Assembly (NCBI RefSeq): GCF_019803445.1
Contig: NZ_CP081844.1
Location: 1,128,501 to 1,192,500, forward strand
Length of the DNA: 64,000 nucleotides
Origin: Caenibius sp. WL
GTDB taxonomy: Bacteria > Pseudomonadota > Alphaproteobacteria > Sphingomonadales > Sphingomonadaceae
Direction: 5' to 3'
The position numbers were made by a program, and so were the translations under genes. Under the pieces are notes generated by a model that saw only the letters and a list, made by a program, of their open reading frames with translations, had not been told where the DNA came from and did no database searches. Numbering within the stretch: position 1 is the first letter of the stretch; every line of letters starts with the position of its first letter. This document shows positions 25,404-34,548 of the stretch, one piece after another.

Positions 25404-27491
25404 GTGGCAGCTCTTGAGCGGACATCCAGTGCGGGCTCCTTCGGAATCAGGCACGTGCCATGGATCGTCATGGCGCTGGTCGGGGCGTTCTCGCTCTGGG
25501 TGGTCGCGGTATCGCGGGGGGAAGCGATCAATGCGCTGTGGATCGTGGTTGCCGCCGTATGCTGCTTCCTCGTCGCCTATCGCTATTACGCGTTGTACAT
25601 TGCCCGCCATGTGATGCGGCTCGATCCGTCTCGGCCGACGCCGGCCGTCTATCGCGCTGACGGGCTGGACTATGTGGCGACGGACAAGCGGGTGCTGTTC
25701 GGGCATCACTTCGCCGCGATTGCCGGTGCCGGGCCGCTGGTCGGCCCTGTGCTGGCCGCGCAGATGGGATATCTGCCCGGCACCTTGTGGATCATTGCCG
25801 GGGTCGTGCTGGCAGGCGCGGTGCAGGATTTCATGGTCCTGTTCATTTCCATGCGCCGCGATGGGCGCTCGCTCGGCGAACTGGTGCGCATGGAAATGGG
25901 CGCGGTGGCAGGCACGATCGCCTTGCTCGGCACTTTCATGATCATGGTCATCATCCTGGCGGTGCTGGCGCTGATCGTGGTCCGGGCGCTGGCGGAAAGC
26001 CCGTGGGGCATGTTTACCGTGGCGGCGACTGTGCCGCTGGCGCTGTTCATGGGAGTCTATACCCGCTGGATTCGCCCGGGCCGGGTGGGTGAAGTCTCCC
26101 TGCTCGGTTTCGTCGGGCTGATTCTTGCCATCGTCTATGGCCAGAACATCGCGGCTTCGCCGTTCTGGGGGCCGTTGTTCACGTTCACGCCGGTGCAATT
26201 GTGCTGGATATTGATCGGCTACGGCGCGGTGGCTTCCGTGCTGCCGGTGTGGCTACTGCTGGCCCCGCGCGATTATCTGTCCACATTCCTCAAGATCGGG
26301 GCCATTGCCGCGCTGGCTATCGGGATCGTGATTATGGCCCCGCCGCTCAAGATGCATGCGGTGACGCAATTTGTGGACGGCGGCGGGCCGGTGTGGTCGG
26401 GGGCGTTGTTCCCGTTCCTGTTTATCACCATCGCCTGCGGCGCGGTATCGGGCTTCCATGCCCTGATCGCCAGCGGGACGACCCCCAAGCTGATCGCCAC
26501 CGAAGCGGATGCGCCGATCATCGGTTATGGCGGGATGCTGATGGAAGCGTTTGTGGCGATCATGGCGCTGGTCGGCGCTTCGATTCTCGATCCCGGGCTC
26601 TATTTCGCCATGAACAGCCCGACCGCGATCACCGGCGGCGATCCGGCCAGCGCGGCCGCGGCGGTGACGGCGATGGGCTTTCCGATTTCGGCCGATGTTC
26701 TGGCGCAGACCGCGCGCGACGTGGGCGAACATTCGATTGTCTCGCGCACCGGCGGCGCGCCCACGCTGGCCGTGGCGATGGCGGAAATCTTCGCCCATGT
26801 GGTCGGCGGGCCCGGCTGGAAAGCGTTCTGGTATCACTTCGCCATTTTGTTCGAGGCGCTGTTCATCCTCACGGCGGTGGACGCAGGGACGCGCGCCGGG
26901 CGGTTCATGCTGCAGGATCTGATGGGGCTGGCAGTGCCGTCGATGCGCTCCACCACCTCGCATGTGCCGGGGATCATCGCCACCGCGCTGTGCGTGGCGG
27001 CATGGGGTTTCTTCCTTTATCAGGGGGTCACCGATCCGCTGGGCGGGGTCAACACGCTGTGGCCGGTGTTCGGTATTTCGAACCAGATGCTGGCCGCTGT
27101 CGCCTTGATGCTGGCCACCGCCGTGCTGTTCAAGATGAAGCGCGCCCGCTATGCTTGGGTGGCCGCGGCACCTGCGGCCTGGCTGCTGGTGTGCACCGTC
27201 ACCGCCGGGTTGCAGAAGATCCTCTCGCCCGATCCGGCGGTGGGCTTCTTCGCTCACGCGGCCAAGTTCGCAGGCGCGGCGGCGCGCGGCGAAGTGCTCG
27301 CTCCGGCCAAGTCGATGGATGAAATGCGCCAGATCATTTTCAACGACAGGATCGATGGCGCCCTGTGCGTGGTGTTCCTGCTGGTGGTGCTGTCGCTGTT
27401 GGGATTCACGATCCGCACCTGCATCGCGGCTTACCGCGCGGACCGGCCGACCGCGTCAGAAGTGCTGCCGGCCACGGCGGCGGCGCAATGA
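25404..27491 (+). CDS. cstA: Carbon starvation protein A (pyruvate/peptide transporter)
   Basis: 695 residues from GTG 25404, eight bases after GGTGGAGG; the frame is open upstream, but this length equals the CstA family's. Many hydrophobic helices; family motifs are FGHHFAAIAGAGPLVGPVLAAQMGYLP (residues about 104-130), GAVQDFMVLFISMRRDGRSLGE, FHALIASGTTPKLIATEADA, and DAGTRAGRFMLQD. CstA/BtsT proteins are inner-membrane importers of pyruvate or peptides, induced on carbon limitation. The ybdD-like gene overlaps the stop by four bases, the standard arrangement. Confidence 0.95.
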   Translation: MAALERTSSAGSFGIRHVPWIVMALVGAFSLWVVAVSRGEAINALWIVVAAVCCFLVAYRYYALYIARHVMRLDPSRPTPAVYRADGLDYVATDKRVLFGHHFAAIAGAGPLVGPVLAAQMGYLPGTLWIIAGVVLAGAVQDFMVLFISMRRDGRSLGELVRMEMGAVAGTIALLGTFMIMVIILAVLALIVVRALAESPWGMFTVAATVPLALFMGVYTRWIRPGRVGEVSLLGFVGLILAIVYGQNIAASPFWGPLFTFTPVQLCWILIGYGAVASVLPVWLLLAPRDYLSTFLKIGAIAALAIGIVIMAPPLKMHAVTQFVDGGGPVWSGALFPFLFITIACGAVSGFHALIASGTTPKLIATEADAPIIGYGGMLMEAFVAIMALVGASILDPGLYFAMNSPTAITGGDPASAAAAVTAMGFPISADVLAQTARDVGEHSIVSRTGGAPTLAVAMAEIFAHVVGGPGWKAFWYHFAILFEALFILTAVDAGTRAGRFMLQDLMGLAVPSMRSTTSHVPGIIATALCVAAWGFFLYQGVTDPLGGVNTLWPVFGISNQMLAAVALMLATAVLFKMKRARYAWVAAAPAAWLLVCTVTAGLQKILSPDPAVGFFAHAAKFAGAAARGEVLAPAKSMDEMRQIIFNDRIDGALCVVFLLVVLSLLGFTIRTCIAAYRADRPTASEVLPATAAAQ

Positions 27492-27673
27492 AGCGGTTGT
27501 GGGCCATGATGCGCGAAACCGCGCGGATGATGGTGGGCCAGCCGAGTTACGAGGCCTATCTTGCCCATATGGCGGCCAGCCATCCCGATCATGCGCCGTT
27601 GAGCAGGGTGGAATTCTTCCGCAACCGGGAGGAAGCGCGGTTCGGCGCCAAAGGCGGCGGGCGCTGCTGCTGA
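27488..27673 (+). CDS. YbdD/YjiX family small protein
   Basis: 61 residues starting inside the cstA stop (ATGA). Sequence MKRLWAMMRETARMMVG, then PSYEAYLAHM, HPDHAPLSRVEFFRNREEARFG and a Gly/Cys-rich tail (GGGRCC) match the DUF466 family that accompanies CstA and is needed for its transport activity in enterobacteria. Easily missed because of its size. Confidence 0.93.
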   Translation: MKRLWAMMRETARMMVGQPSYEAYLAHMAASHPDHAPLSRVEFFRNREEARFGAKGGGRCC

Positions 27674-27681
27674 CTGCGGGG

Positions 27682-27710
27682 TGGAACGGGCCCCGGCAGG
27701 GCCCGTTCCA
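27682..27710. terminator. Convergent terminator-like hairpin after cstA-ybdD
   Basis: Perfect 12-base stem (TGGAACGGGCCC/GGGCCCGTTCCA) with loop CGGCA between ybdD and the convergent SDR gene. No T-tract on either strand, so it may act as a Rho-assisted or 3'-protecting hairpin. Confidence 0.65.
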
Positions 27711-27717
27711 GAAGCGA

Positions 27718-28485
27718 TCACATATGCGTGCCGCCGTCGATCCGCAGTTCGGTGCCAGTGATGAACTTGCCATCATCCGATGCGAACATGGCGATGGCGC
27801 TGGCCACGTTTTCCGGCCCGGCAAAGCCGCCGTCCATCAGGGCGGGCGACATCTTGGCGAACAGCATCATGTCGGCATCGGCGGGCAGGCCCGGATCGTT
27901 GGTCATGCCCGACTGGATGCTGCCGGGGCAGACCGAAACGGCGCGCAGGCCCTGCTTCGCGTATTCCAGCGCGATCGTGTGGGTGAACGCCTGGATGCCG
28001 CCCTTGGAAGCCGCGTAAGCCGCCATGTAGGGGTGGGCGAAGCTGGCCGAAGTGGAGCTGAAATTGACAACCGCGCCATGCCCTGAACGCAGCAGTTCGG
28101 GCAGGCATTCGCGGGTGACGAGGAACGTGCCGGTGAGATTGATCGCCAGCACGCGGTTCCAGAATTCCAGCGTCGTCTTGTGGGTATGCTGCGAACGCAG
28201 GATACCGGCGGCATTGACCAGCACATCGAGCTTGCCCGCCTGCTTGATGGCGCCGCCGATCGCCTGCTGCACCGAATTTTCATCGGCAACATCCACCACC
28301 AGCGTGGTCAGACGGTCTGCATCGCCGGCTTCTTCGGCACGGGCGCGGGTTACGCCGAGGCCTTCTTCGGAAATGTCGGCGGCGAGCACAGTGCCGCCTT
28401 CCGCCAGGATGCGGGCCACGGTTGCCTGCCCGATGCCCGAACCGGCACCGGTGATGAGGACGACGCGATTTTCAAATCTGTTCAT
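27718..28485 (-). CDS. SDR family oxidoreductase
   Basis: 255 residues from ATG 28485 (MNRFENRVVLITGAG). Classical SDR: cofactor motif TGAGSGIG, NAAG, catalytic S in NFSSTSASF, Y-x3-K in YAASKGG. The D at the end of strand 2 (AADIS) favours NAD(H). The ending FITGTELRIDGGTHM is typical. It lies between cstA-ybdD and a region with no identified gene; the receptor on the same strand is 480 bases upstream, so it may be its own transcript. Substrate unknown. Confidence 0.92.
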   Translation of the reverse strand: MNRFENRVVLITGAGSGIGQATVARILAEGGTVLAADISEEGLGVTRARAEEAGDADRLTTLVVDVADENSVQQAIGGAIKQAGKLDVLVNAAGILRSQHTHKTTLEFWNRVLAINLTGTFLVTRECLPELLRSGHGAVVNFSSTSASFAHPYMAAYAASKGGIQAFTHTIALEYAKQGLRAVSVCPGSIQSGMTNDPGLPADADMMLFAKMSPALMDGGFAGPENVASAIAMFASDDGKFITGTELRIDGGTHM

Positions 28486-28965
28486 GAGGTTAATAATCCA
28501 TTGGAATATCCGGGCAGCCACGGGAAAGCGTGCCGCCAGACATATTGTAAAGCCATTCGAGCCCCGGTTGCCGGTTGGCCCACCCTTGCGTTAATGCCGC
28601 GTGGTTACGTCATGGACGCTGCGCGTTTCATCGCGCGATCCATGAAAGGATACCGGCAATGAACGTATGATATTCGCGGATGAGCGGCGGTTTGGTGCGG
28701 GTTCTGATGGAGGACAGCATGATGGTCAGCGGGATCGCCGTGGGAAAGGATGCCCCGAAGAGGCTGGCCCGCATACTCCTTGTGATAGCCCCGGCGGAAA
28801 CGCCGCCTGCGACGGCACTACACCAAGAAATGCTCTTGTCCAAGCGTGCCGTGGCCGGGCTTGCGGCCGATACCAAAAGCGAGGGCAATGCCCCCGCAAT
28901 CGGTCGCACGCGGGATGATCCCGGTCTGCCGCCCCCGTGCGAGAGGGTGGCAGACCATTGCCGGA
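28486..28965. other. 480-base region without a recognised gene
   Basis: Frames are open on both strands but none has a recognisable family, credible start or ribosome-binding site. A minus-strand frame ending near 28628 gives TMLSSIRTRTKPPLIREYHTF-like residues, and a plus-strand frame from 28680 gives a hydrophobic-start peptide; both look like chance or decayed coding sequence. The receptor 3' hairpin lies at its right end. It probably holds the SDR promoter. Confidence 0.4.
28923..28956 (-). terminator. Hairpin at the 3' end of the minus-strand receptor gene
   Basis: Arms GGTCTGCCGCCC (28923-28934) and GGGTGGCAGACC (28945-28956) pair with one G-T wobble. It starts ten bases after the receptor stop codon in the minus-strand direction. 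No T-tract. Confidence 0.55.
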
Positions 28966-31431
28966 TCACTCTCCGAAGCGATAACGCAGCTGGACGCCCC
29001 AGGTGCGCGGTTCGTTGTACAGCAGGCTGGTGGTGCCGAGGACCGAATAGATCGGCACGCCGCCGATCTTGTAGAGTTCCTTGGTGACGTTGTTGACGAA
29101 GACGCCGAGCGAGAGCCCTTCCTTGCCGGCGATATTGTTCCAGTCGGCGCGCAGGTCGAGCTGGTTGTAGCCGTTTTCGACGCCCAGCGGATCTTCGAAG
29201 ACCGAGAGGCTGTAGCTGCTCGAATAGGCCCAATTGGCGCCGAACGAGAGTTCGCCCACATTGTCGCCCAGCGGCACAGTGTAATTGCCGGACAGGTTCA
29301 GACGGTGTTTTGCCAGGAACGGGAAGGGCCGGTTGGTGATTTCCTTGCCAGTCTGCACATCGAGGAAGCTCGAATACTTGGCGTCGGTCAGCGAGTAGGA
29401 CGCGCCGAGCGTCAGATGTTCGAACGGCTTCAGCGTCAGGTCGGCTTCGAGGCCCTTGATCTTGGCCTTCGCGGCGTTGACGATCAGGTTGATCAGCGCG
29501 AGTTGGCCCGTCACTGGATTCTGGGTCGAAAAGGCTTGGCTGACCTGTGCATCCTTGAGTTGTGAAATGAAGCCGGCAAGATTCAGGCGGCCTTCCATCC
29601 CGCCAAGGCTGAAATCGGTTTTGAGGCCGAGTTCGAAGTCGGTGACCTTTTCAGGCCCGTATGCCACGCCGAAGTCCAGCGCCTGCGGGTTCAGGCCGCC
29701 CGCACGATAGCCACGCCGATGGGTGAAATAGACCAGTGTGGTGGGATTGACCTGATAATCCAGCCCGATGTTGTACGACGATGCGTTGAAACTGGCTTTG
29801 GTGAAAGTCGGACATCCGTTGACAAGGCTGCAGGTGTTGGACGCGAACGAGAATTTCCATCCGTTGGCTGCAGTCGCGGAAGCATCCCTATAGTTCTGCG
29901 CGGACACCGAGCGGAAATCGTGCGTATAACGGTACCCAGCGGTGAAGCTGAGGCCTTCGACGCCCATGTTCGAGAAGTCATAGGTGAACTGGCCGAACAG
30001 TGCCTGGCTGCGTTCCACGGGCGAGGAAACGCTGAGCGAAGGCGTGCCTACAGACACCTGTACCGTGCGCTGCGGCGAAGGCGACTTGCTCCACAGCACG
30101 AACGCACCGATGGTGAAATCCAGAGCGCCGTCGAACGCCTTGCCCTGCAACTGCGTTTCGTTGCTGATCTGGCGCAGATTGACCGACCAATCGCCATCGG
30201 GCGTGACCTGATCGAGCAGCGGATAGGCCGTGCCGTCCATGTCATAGCGGCTGAGTTGCTTGTAGCGGCGATAACCGAAGATGTTCTTCAGCGTCAGATT
30301 GTCGCTGATTTCGAAGGTCGAGATATTGGTGATGCCCCACCCGCGCGATTTGGACAGGCCATCCACGATGGACTGGGAAATCCGTGGCCCGTACTTGATC
30401 TGATTGGCCACCTGATTGGGAAGCGCCGGATTGGGGAACATGGAGACACGGCCCGCCGCCACTGCCAGCGGGAAGTAGGTGGCAGGGTTTGTAATCAACT
30501 GGGTGATGGTTGGGCCATTGCCGCCCAGCGTCAGCGGAATGGCCGGGCCGGAACCGCTGGTATTCACGTTGGGGGCGAGCACCTTGTTGGTGTCAATTCC
30601 GGCGATCTGCTGCGAAGAACCGTTGGTGTTCGAATGCATGTAGTCGAACATCAGGAAGTTTTCGAAGCGGTCCGATGGAGTCCACAGCATCGAGCCACGC
30701 AGACCGAAATAGTTGCGGTCGTCGAGTTCCTGCCCGGTGACGATGTTCTTGGTGAACCCGTCACGCTTGGCAAGTTTGCCCGCGAAGCGGAACGCCAGTG
30801 TATCGCCAGCGGGGAGGTTGATCGCGCCTTCGATCTGGCGATCGTTGAACCGGCCATACTGGAGGTTCACATAACCGCCGGTGTTGTGCGTTGGGCGGGC
30901 CGGTTCGTAGAGCACCGCGCCGCCGGTGGAGTTGCGGCCGAACAGCGTGCCCTGCGGGCCTTTCAACACCTGCACGTTCTGCAAGTCGAAGAACTTGCCG
31001 GGGCCGGTATCGCCGGTCTGCAGGGGAACCTGCGCAAAATAGGCGGTGACGCGCGGGTTCTGCCCTTGTGCCGAAGCGCCCGAGCTGGACTGGCCGCGGA
31101 TGGACATGGTCACTTCGTCGCGAGCCTGCTGATAGGTGGTCAGCGCCGGAACGATGCGTTGCAGGTCGGTTGCATCCTGCACATTGCGTTCGCTCAGCAT
31201 GTCGCCGCTGAAGGCCTGCACGGAAATCGGCACCGACTGGAGCGATTCCTCCTTGCGGCGGGCGGTCACCACGATATCCGCAAGGCCGCTGCTGGCCGAT
31301 TGACCCGTGGGTTGCGGCTCCGCGTCCTGCGCAAATGCGGGCGCTGCGCCCACCATCAGGCCGACGGTTGCCGCCATGGCACCGATTTGCCAACGCTTGC
31401 GATAGATACAGGAAGCCCCTCTGCGCATCAT
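28966..31431 (-). CDS. TonB-dependent receptor (organic-substrate type)
   Basis: 821 residues from ATG 31431 (GGGAGGGTGT upstream); a longer frame lacks a ribosome-binding site. N-terminal signal sequence with basic start (MMRRGASCIYRKRWQ) and VGLMVGAAPAFAQ cleavage region; TonB box LADIVVTARRKEESLQSVPISV; plug motifs IRGQSS, VQVLKGPQGTLFGRNSTGGAV; barrel to LRYRFGE. Sphingomonad-expanded receptor type. Its promoter carries three operator-like repeats. The neighbours, two SDRs and a PhyH dioxygenase, suggest an alicyclic or lipid-like substrate. Confidence 0.92.
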   Translation of the reverse strand: MMRRGASCIYRKRWQIGAMAATVGLMVGAAPAFAQDAEPQPTGQSASSGLADIVVTARRKEESLQSVPISVQAFSGDMLSERNVQDATDLQRIVPALTTYQQARDEVTMSIRGQSSSGASAQGQNPRVTAYFAQVPLQTGDTGPGKFFDLQNVQVLKGPQGTLFGRNSTGGAVLYEPARPTHNTGGYVNLQYGRFNDRQIEGAINLPAGDTLAFRFAGKLAKRDGFTKNIVTGQELDDRNYFGLRGSMLWTPSDRFENFLMFDYMHSNTNGSSQQIAGIDTNKVLAPNVNTSGSGPAIPLTLGGNGPTITQLITNPATYFPLAVAAGRVSMFPNPALPNQVANQIKYGPRISQSIVDGLSKSRGWGITNISTFEISDNLTLKNIFGYRRYKQLSRYDMDGTAYPLLDQVTPDGDWSVNLRQISNETQLQGKAFDGALDFTIGAFVLWSKSPSPQRTVQVSVGTPSLSVSSPVERSQALFGQFTYDFSNMGVEGLSFTAGYRYTHDFRSVSAQNYRDASATAANGWKFSFASNTCSLVNGCPTFTKASFNASSYNIGLDYQVNPTTLVYFTHRRGYRAGGLNPQALDFGVAYGPEKVTDFELGLKTDFSLGGMEGRLNLAGFISQLKDAQVSQAFSTQNPVTGQLALINLIVNAAKAKIKGLEADLTLKPFEHLTLGASYSLTDAKYSSFLDVQTGKEITNRPFPFLAKHRLNLSGNYTVPLGDNVGELSFGANWAYSSSYSLSVFEDPLGVENGYNQLDLRADWNNIAGKEGLSLGVFVNNVTKELYKIGGVPIYSVLGTTSLLYNEPRTWGVQLRYRFGE

Positions 31432-31456
31432 ACACCCTCCCAAAGTATTTTTCTTA

Positions 31457-31489
31457 TGAACCCAGTTCAAATTTCTGAACTTAAGTTCA
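31457..31489 (-). promoter_or_regulatory. Tandem TGAAC-GTTCA operators over the receptor transcription start
   Basis: Two inverted repeats: TGAAC-N3-GTTCA (31457-31469) and TGAAC-N4-GTTCA (31476-31489), six bases apart. They begin right after the minus-strand -10 (TATACA, 31490-31495 on the reverse strand), which is paired with TGGACG (31512-31517) at a 16-base spacer. The position predicts repression. Confidence 0.62.
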
Positions 31490-31531
31490 TGTATAACGAA
31501 TTTGTACTGGGCGTCCAGAGAGTTGATTGCG

Positions 31532-31547
31532 TGTAATAAGTATTACA
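31532..31547 (-). promoter_or_regulatory. TGTAATA-AG-TATTACA palindrome upstream of the receptor promoter
   Basis: Perfect seven-base arms with a two-base centre, 15 bases upstream of the proposed -35: a typical activator position. It differs from the TGAAC repeats, so a second regulator is implied. Confidence 0.55.
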
Positions 31548-31696
31548 TAACAAATGGATGGGCCGTGGTGTTGCGTGTCTGCCACATCCCCGAAAAGGAT
31601 GCGCGTGTGGCCTGATCGGGCGATTCGTCTGTGGTTCGGCACCTAGTGCCGCCGGGGGTGGCGGGCAGGCAAATACCGGCTGCCCCCGGCTACTGG

Positions 31697-32560
31697 TCAG
31701 GCAACGACAGCATCGCTGTAAAGGTTGGGGCTGCCCAGCCATTCGCGGTGGGATTGCGGCACTTTACCGCCTTCGTCCGTGATGCCGTAGACTTGCGCCT
31801 GTTCTGCGCCGATCAGGGTCTTGCCCGACAGTTCCATGCGCGCCGGATCTGCGTGGATGGCGGCGATGACGTGGCCGGTGAATTCGGGTGTTTCGGCGAT
31901 TGCCAGAACCTGCGCATATTCATCGGGGCGTTCGAGCGCGGAAGCCTTGGTTCGCTCTGTCGCCAGGATACCCATCCAGACGGAGACCGTGGCCACGCCA
32001 TGCGGGCGCAGGTCCACCGCCATATCGTGCGCCATCTTGTCGACCCCTGCCTTCTGCGCGCCATAGGCCGCGCCGTGCATGTAACAGGTCGCACCCGGAG
32101 AGGAGGTGAAAGCGATCAGCCCACTGCCCTGGCGGACCATGATCGGCGCGGCGTAGTAGCTGGCGACATACTGGCTGCGTAGGCCGACATCGATGATTTC
32201 CGCGAGCGAAAGCGGCTTCTCCCAGAACCCGCCTGGCCGGATCAGGGCATCGTCGATATGGGCGACATTGTTGACGAGGATATCCAGCCGTCCCTGTTCC
32301 TCCTCCACCTGCCTGAACAGCGCCGCGACGCTGGCATCGTCCCCATGATCGACGCGCACGGCGATCCCCTTGCCGCCGGCGGCGGTGACGGCTTCGGCGG
32401 TTTCGCTGATGGTGCCGGGCAAGGCCGCATCGCCGGGGTTGATTGTGCGCCCGGTGACATAGACAGTGGCCCCGTGCTGGCCCAGAGCGATGGCGATGCC
32501 GCGCCCGGCGCCGCGGCTTGCCCCGGTGACGACGGCGACGAGAGGCAGAGAGGCGTTCAT
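31697..32560 (-). CDS. SDR family oxidoreductase, extended C-terminus
   Basis: 287 residues, TAAGGAGATTTCCC before the ATG. Cofactor motif VVTGASRGAGRG, and the R of the TGRT after strand 2 favours NADP(H). NNVA replaces the usual NNAG. The catalytic stretch is AFTSSPGATCYMHGAAYGAQKAG with Y-x3-K (YGAQK). The last 60 residues (from about LAIAETPEFTGHV) extend beyond the classical fold. It resembles the SDRs grouped with human DHRS1. Substrate unknown. Confidence 0.9.
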   Translation of the reverse strand: MNASLPLVAVVTGASRGAGRGIAIALGQHGATVYVTGRTINPGDAALPGTISETAEAVTAAGGKGIAVRVDHGDDASVAALFRQVEEEQGRLDILVNNVAHIDDALIRPGGFWEKPLSLAEIIDVGLRSQYVASYYAAPIMVRQGSGLIAFTSSPGATCYMHGAAYGAQKAGVDKMAHDMAVDLRPHGVATVSVWMGILATERTKASALERPDEYAQVLAIAETPEFTGHVIAAIHADPARMELSGKTLIGAEQAQVYGITDEGGKVPQSHREWLGSPNLYSDAVVA

Positions 32561-32689
32561 GGGAAATCTCCTTACGATGCCGGGGCACTGCCGGCGATGG
32601 CGGCATGGATAGTGCCATCTTCACCAATGCCGCGCATCAGGAATGATTGGCGTTCGAACCGCGATCTCGCGCGTGGGTGAACCTGTGCC

Positions 32690-33313
32690 TCAATCCCGCC
32701 TTTCAAGGCCGCGTAGGAACAGGCGCACGCGATAATCGGCCATGGCGGCGATCTCGGCGGCCGGCGGCGCTTCCTCGTGATAGGCGAGCGCCTGATCGGT
32801 GTAGAAGATCAACTGGAAGAACGTGATCGCATCGCGCGGATCCGGAGGATTGAGTTCGCCGGCCTCCGCCCGGGCGGCGAGATAGGCGGCCAGCGGGCGC
32901 ACGCCTTCGGCCTGATAGGCGGCAATGAAATCCTGCATCACTTCGGGCCGCGCAAAACCGAGTGAAATCATCAGTCGCGCCACGTGGTAGAACGGCAATC
33001 CTCCGGCAAAGGGACGGTACATTGCGGCGATATAGGTCTCGGCGAATTCGCCCAGCATCGCCTGCGCCGGACGCGCCGGGTTCAGAACGACACGGCAGGC
33101 GGAAAGCATGTGCCGCGCGGCGTGGAGCATGACTGCATCGAGCAGTTCGGCCTTGCCGCCGATCATGCGATAGACGCTCGCCTTGCCCATCCCCGCGGCT
33201 GAGGCGATTTCTTCCACCGTTGCCGTTTCATAGCTGCGTTCGATGAAAATCCGCGTCGCATGGTGGATCAGGCGGGTTTGTCTGGGATCGTCGAACGGCG
33301 TGTCAGAGTTCAC
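32690..33313 (-). CDS. TetR family transcriptional regulator
   Basis: 207 residues from GTG 33313, eight bases after AAGGA; an in-frame ATG further upstream (33364) lacks such a site. HTH: ETATVEEIASAAGMGKASVYRMIGGKAELLDAVM. The C-terminal ligand domain is a TetR_C-like helical bundle with AITFFQLIFYTDQ. It is divergent from the PhyH-type dioxygenase across about 100 bases and probably represses that gene and itself; no clear palindrome was seen between them. Confidence 0.88.
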   Translation of the reverse strand: MNSDTPFDDPRQTRLIHHATRIFIERSYETATVEEIASAAGMGKASVYRMIGGKAELLDAVMLHAARHMLSACRVVLNPARPAQAMLGEFAETYIAAMYRPFAGGLPFYHVARLMISLGFARPEVMQDFIAAYQAEGVRPLAAYLAARAEAGELNPPDPRDAITFFQLIFYTDQALAYHEEAPPAAEIAAMADYRVRLFLRGLERRD

Positions 33314-33415
33314 GGCGGTTTTCCTTATCCGTGCGGCGGACTGGTCGGTTCTGCCCCCATGCATGCTGTTTGCACAGCCTTTATGCTGCGCGGGACACGA
33401 TAGGGAGAGACAGTT

Positions 33416-34288
33416 ATGATAACCACACCAGCGGCCCCGGCGCGGATTGCCGCTTTCGATGCGAGCGATGATGCGGATGCGATTGCGGAACGGATGCTCG
33501 GCGATGGGGCGGTGATCGTCCGCAATGTGCTGGGGCAGCGGACACTTGATGCGTTCAATGCCGAAATCGACGAGTGGTTCGCCCGCCAGGATGCCGCGCC
33601 GCGCACCTATATGAACGACACGGTTACCCACTTCTTCGGCCCGCAGACGCGCCACCTCGCCGGGCTGGCGGGCAAATCGAAGGTGTTCCGTGGCGAAGTG
33701 CTGTGCCACGAGGTGCTGATGGCGCAATGCGAACGGGTCCTGCGCCCCCATTGCGCGGCCTATCAGCTCAATTTCGCCGATGTGATGGACCGTGGCCCCG
33801 GCGCGGCCCGGCAACTGATCCACCGTGACGATGGCATCTGGCCCTATCTGCCGCGGCAGGCTTTCCCGCTGGAATTCGCCACGATGATCGCGCTTGGGCC
33901 GTTCACGCCGGAAATGGGCGCGACGCTGATTGTGCCGGGCAGCCATCGCTGGGATGCGGATCGCCAGCCTGAACCGCATGAAATTGTCGCTGCCGGGCTG
34001 GAGCCGGGCGATGCGGTGTTCTATCTCGGCTCCACTCTGCATGCAGGGGGCGAAAACCGCACCCGGCAACGGCGCCGGGGGATGCATCTGAGCTATTGCC
34101 TCGGCTGGCTGCGCACAGAGGACAACAATTATCTCACAGCGCCGATCGATCTGGTCCGCACGCTTCCGCGCGAACAGCAGGCGATCCTCGGTTATGCATT
34201 GCACGATGGGATCGAGGTGAATGGCGGTTTTCTGGGCGCAGTGGACTGGCGCAATCCGCTGGACCTGATTTCAGAAGGCAAGATCTGA
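33416..34288 (+). CDS. PhyH-family Fe(II)/2-oxoglutarate dioxygenase
   Basis: 290 residues, GATAGGGAGAGACAG upstream. Phytanoyl-CoA hydroxylase-like fold: iron ligands H136 and D138 in LIHRDDGIW and H209 in STLHAGGENRT, with an R (TRQRRRG) for 2-oxoglutarate. The family hydroxylates fatty acyl-CoAs, terpenoids and other small molecules. Divergent from a TetR gene. Its neighbours are a receptor on each side; which one supplies the substrate is open. Confidence 0.9.
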   Translation: MITTPAAPARIAAFDASDDADAIAERMLGDGAVIVRNVLGQRTLDAFNAEIDEWFARQDAAPRTYMNDTVTHFFGPQTRHLAGLAGKSKVFRGEVLCHEVLMAQCERVLRPHCAAYQLNFADVMDRGPGAARQLIHRDDGIWPYLPRQAFPLEFATMIALGPFTPEMGATLIVPGSHRWDADRQPEPHEIVAAGLEPGDAVFYLGSTLHAGGENRTRQRRRGMHLSYCLGWLRTEDNNYLTAPIDLVRTLPREQQAILGYALHDGIEVNGGFLGAVDWRNPLDLISEGKI

Positions 34289-34548
34289 AAGAAAATTGCG
34301 GAACTGCGATATATTCAGCGCGAAAGAATTAAGTAAGCGCGCCCATCTCCTTTTGCTGTCACAGGCGTTAAGATGGCTGTGAGGCGTCCCATATGGGCGG
34401 AAATCGTGAAGAGCATTTTGCGGCATTCGCCAAATTTTTCGATTGATAAAGGTAATGACGTTTTCTATTTTATTGCCGGATAGCCTGATTGGATGGTTTG
34501 TCCTTTAAATACAGATAATTGATAACATACAAATAAAGGGAGGGTGTT
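34289..34548 (+). promoter_or_regulatory. AT-rich promoter region of the 34.5 kb receptor
   Basis: 260 bases of unusually low GC. A plausible promoter is TTGATA (34443-34448), a 17-base spacer, TATTTT (34466-34471), giving a leader of about 75 bases. GGGAGGGTGTT before the receptor ATG is its ribosome-binding site. No strong palindrome was found. Confidence 0.42.

Noticed and set aside
25139-25531. N-terminal extension of the minus-strand MFS protein
   Set aside because: The extra residues are Arg/Pro/Thr-rich and unlike any MFS N-terminus; ATG 25138 leads directly into the first helix.
28680-29087. A 135-codon plus-strand open frame
   Set aside because: It runs into the 3' end of the receptor gene in antisense, has no ribosome-binding site and no known motif.
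33314-34204. Long extension of the TetR gene at 32690
   Set aside because: It would run antisense through the PhyH gene; GTG 33313 has AAGGA at good spacing and gives a normal TetR length.
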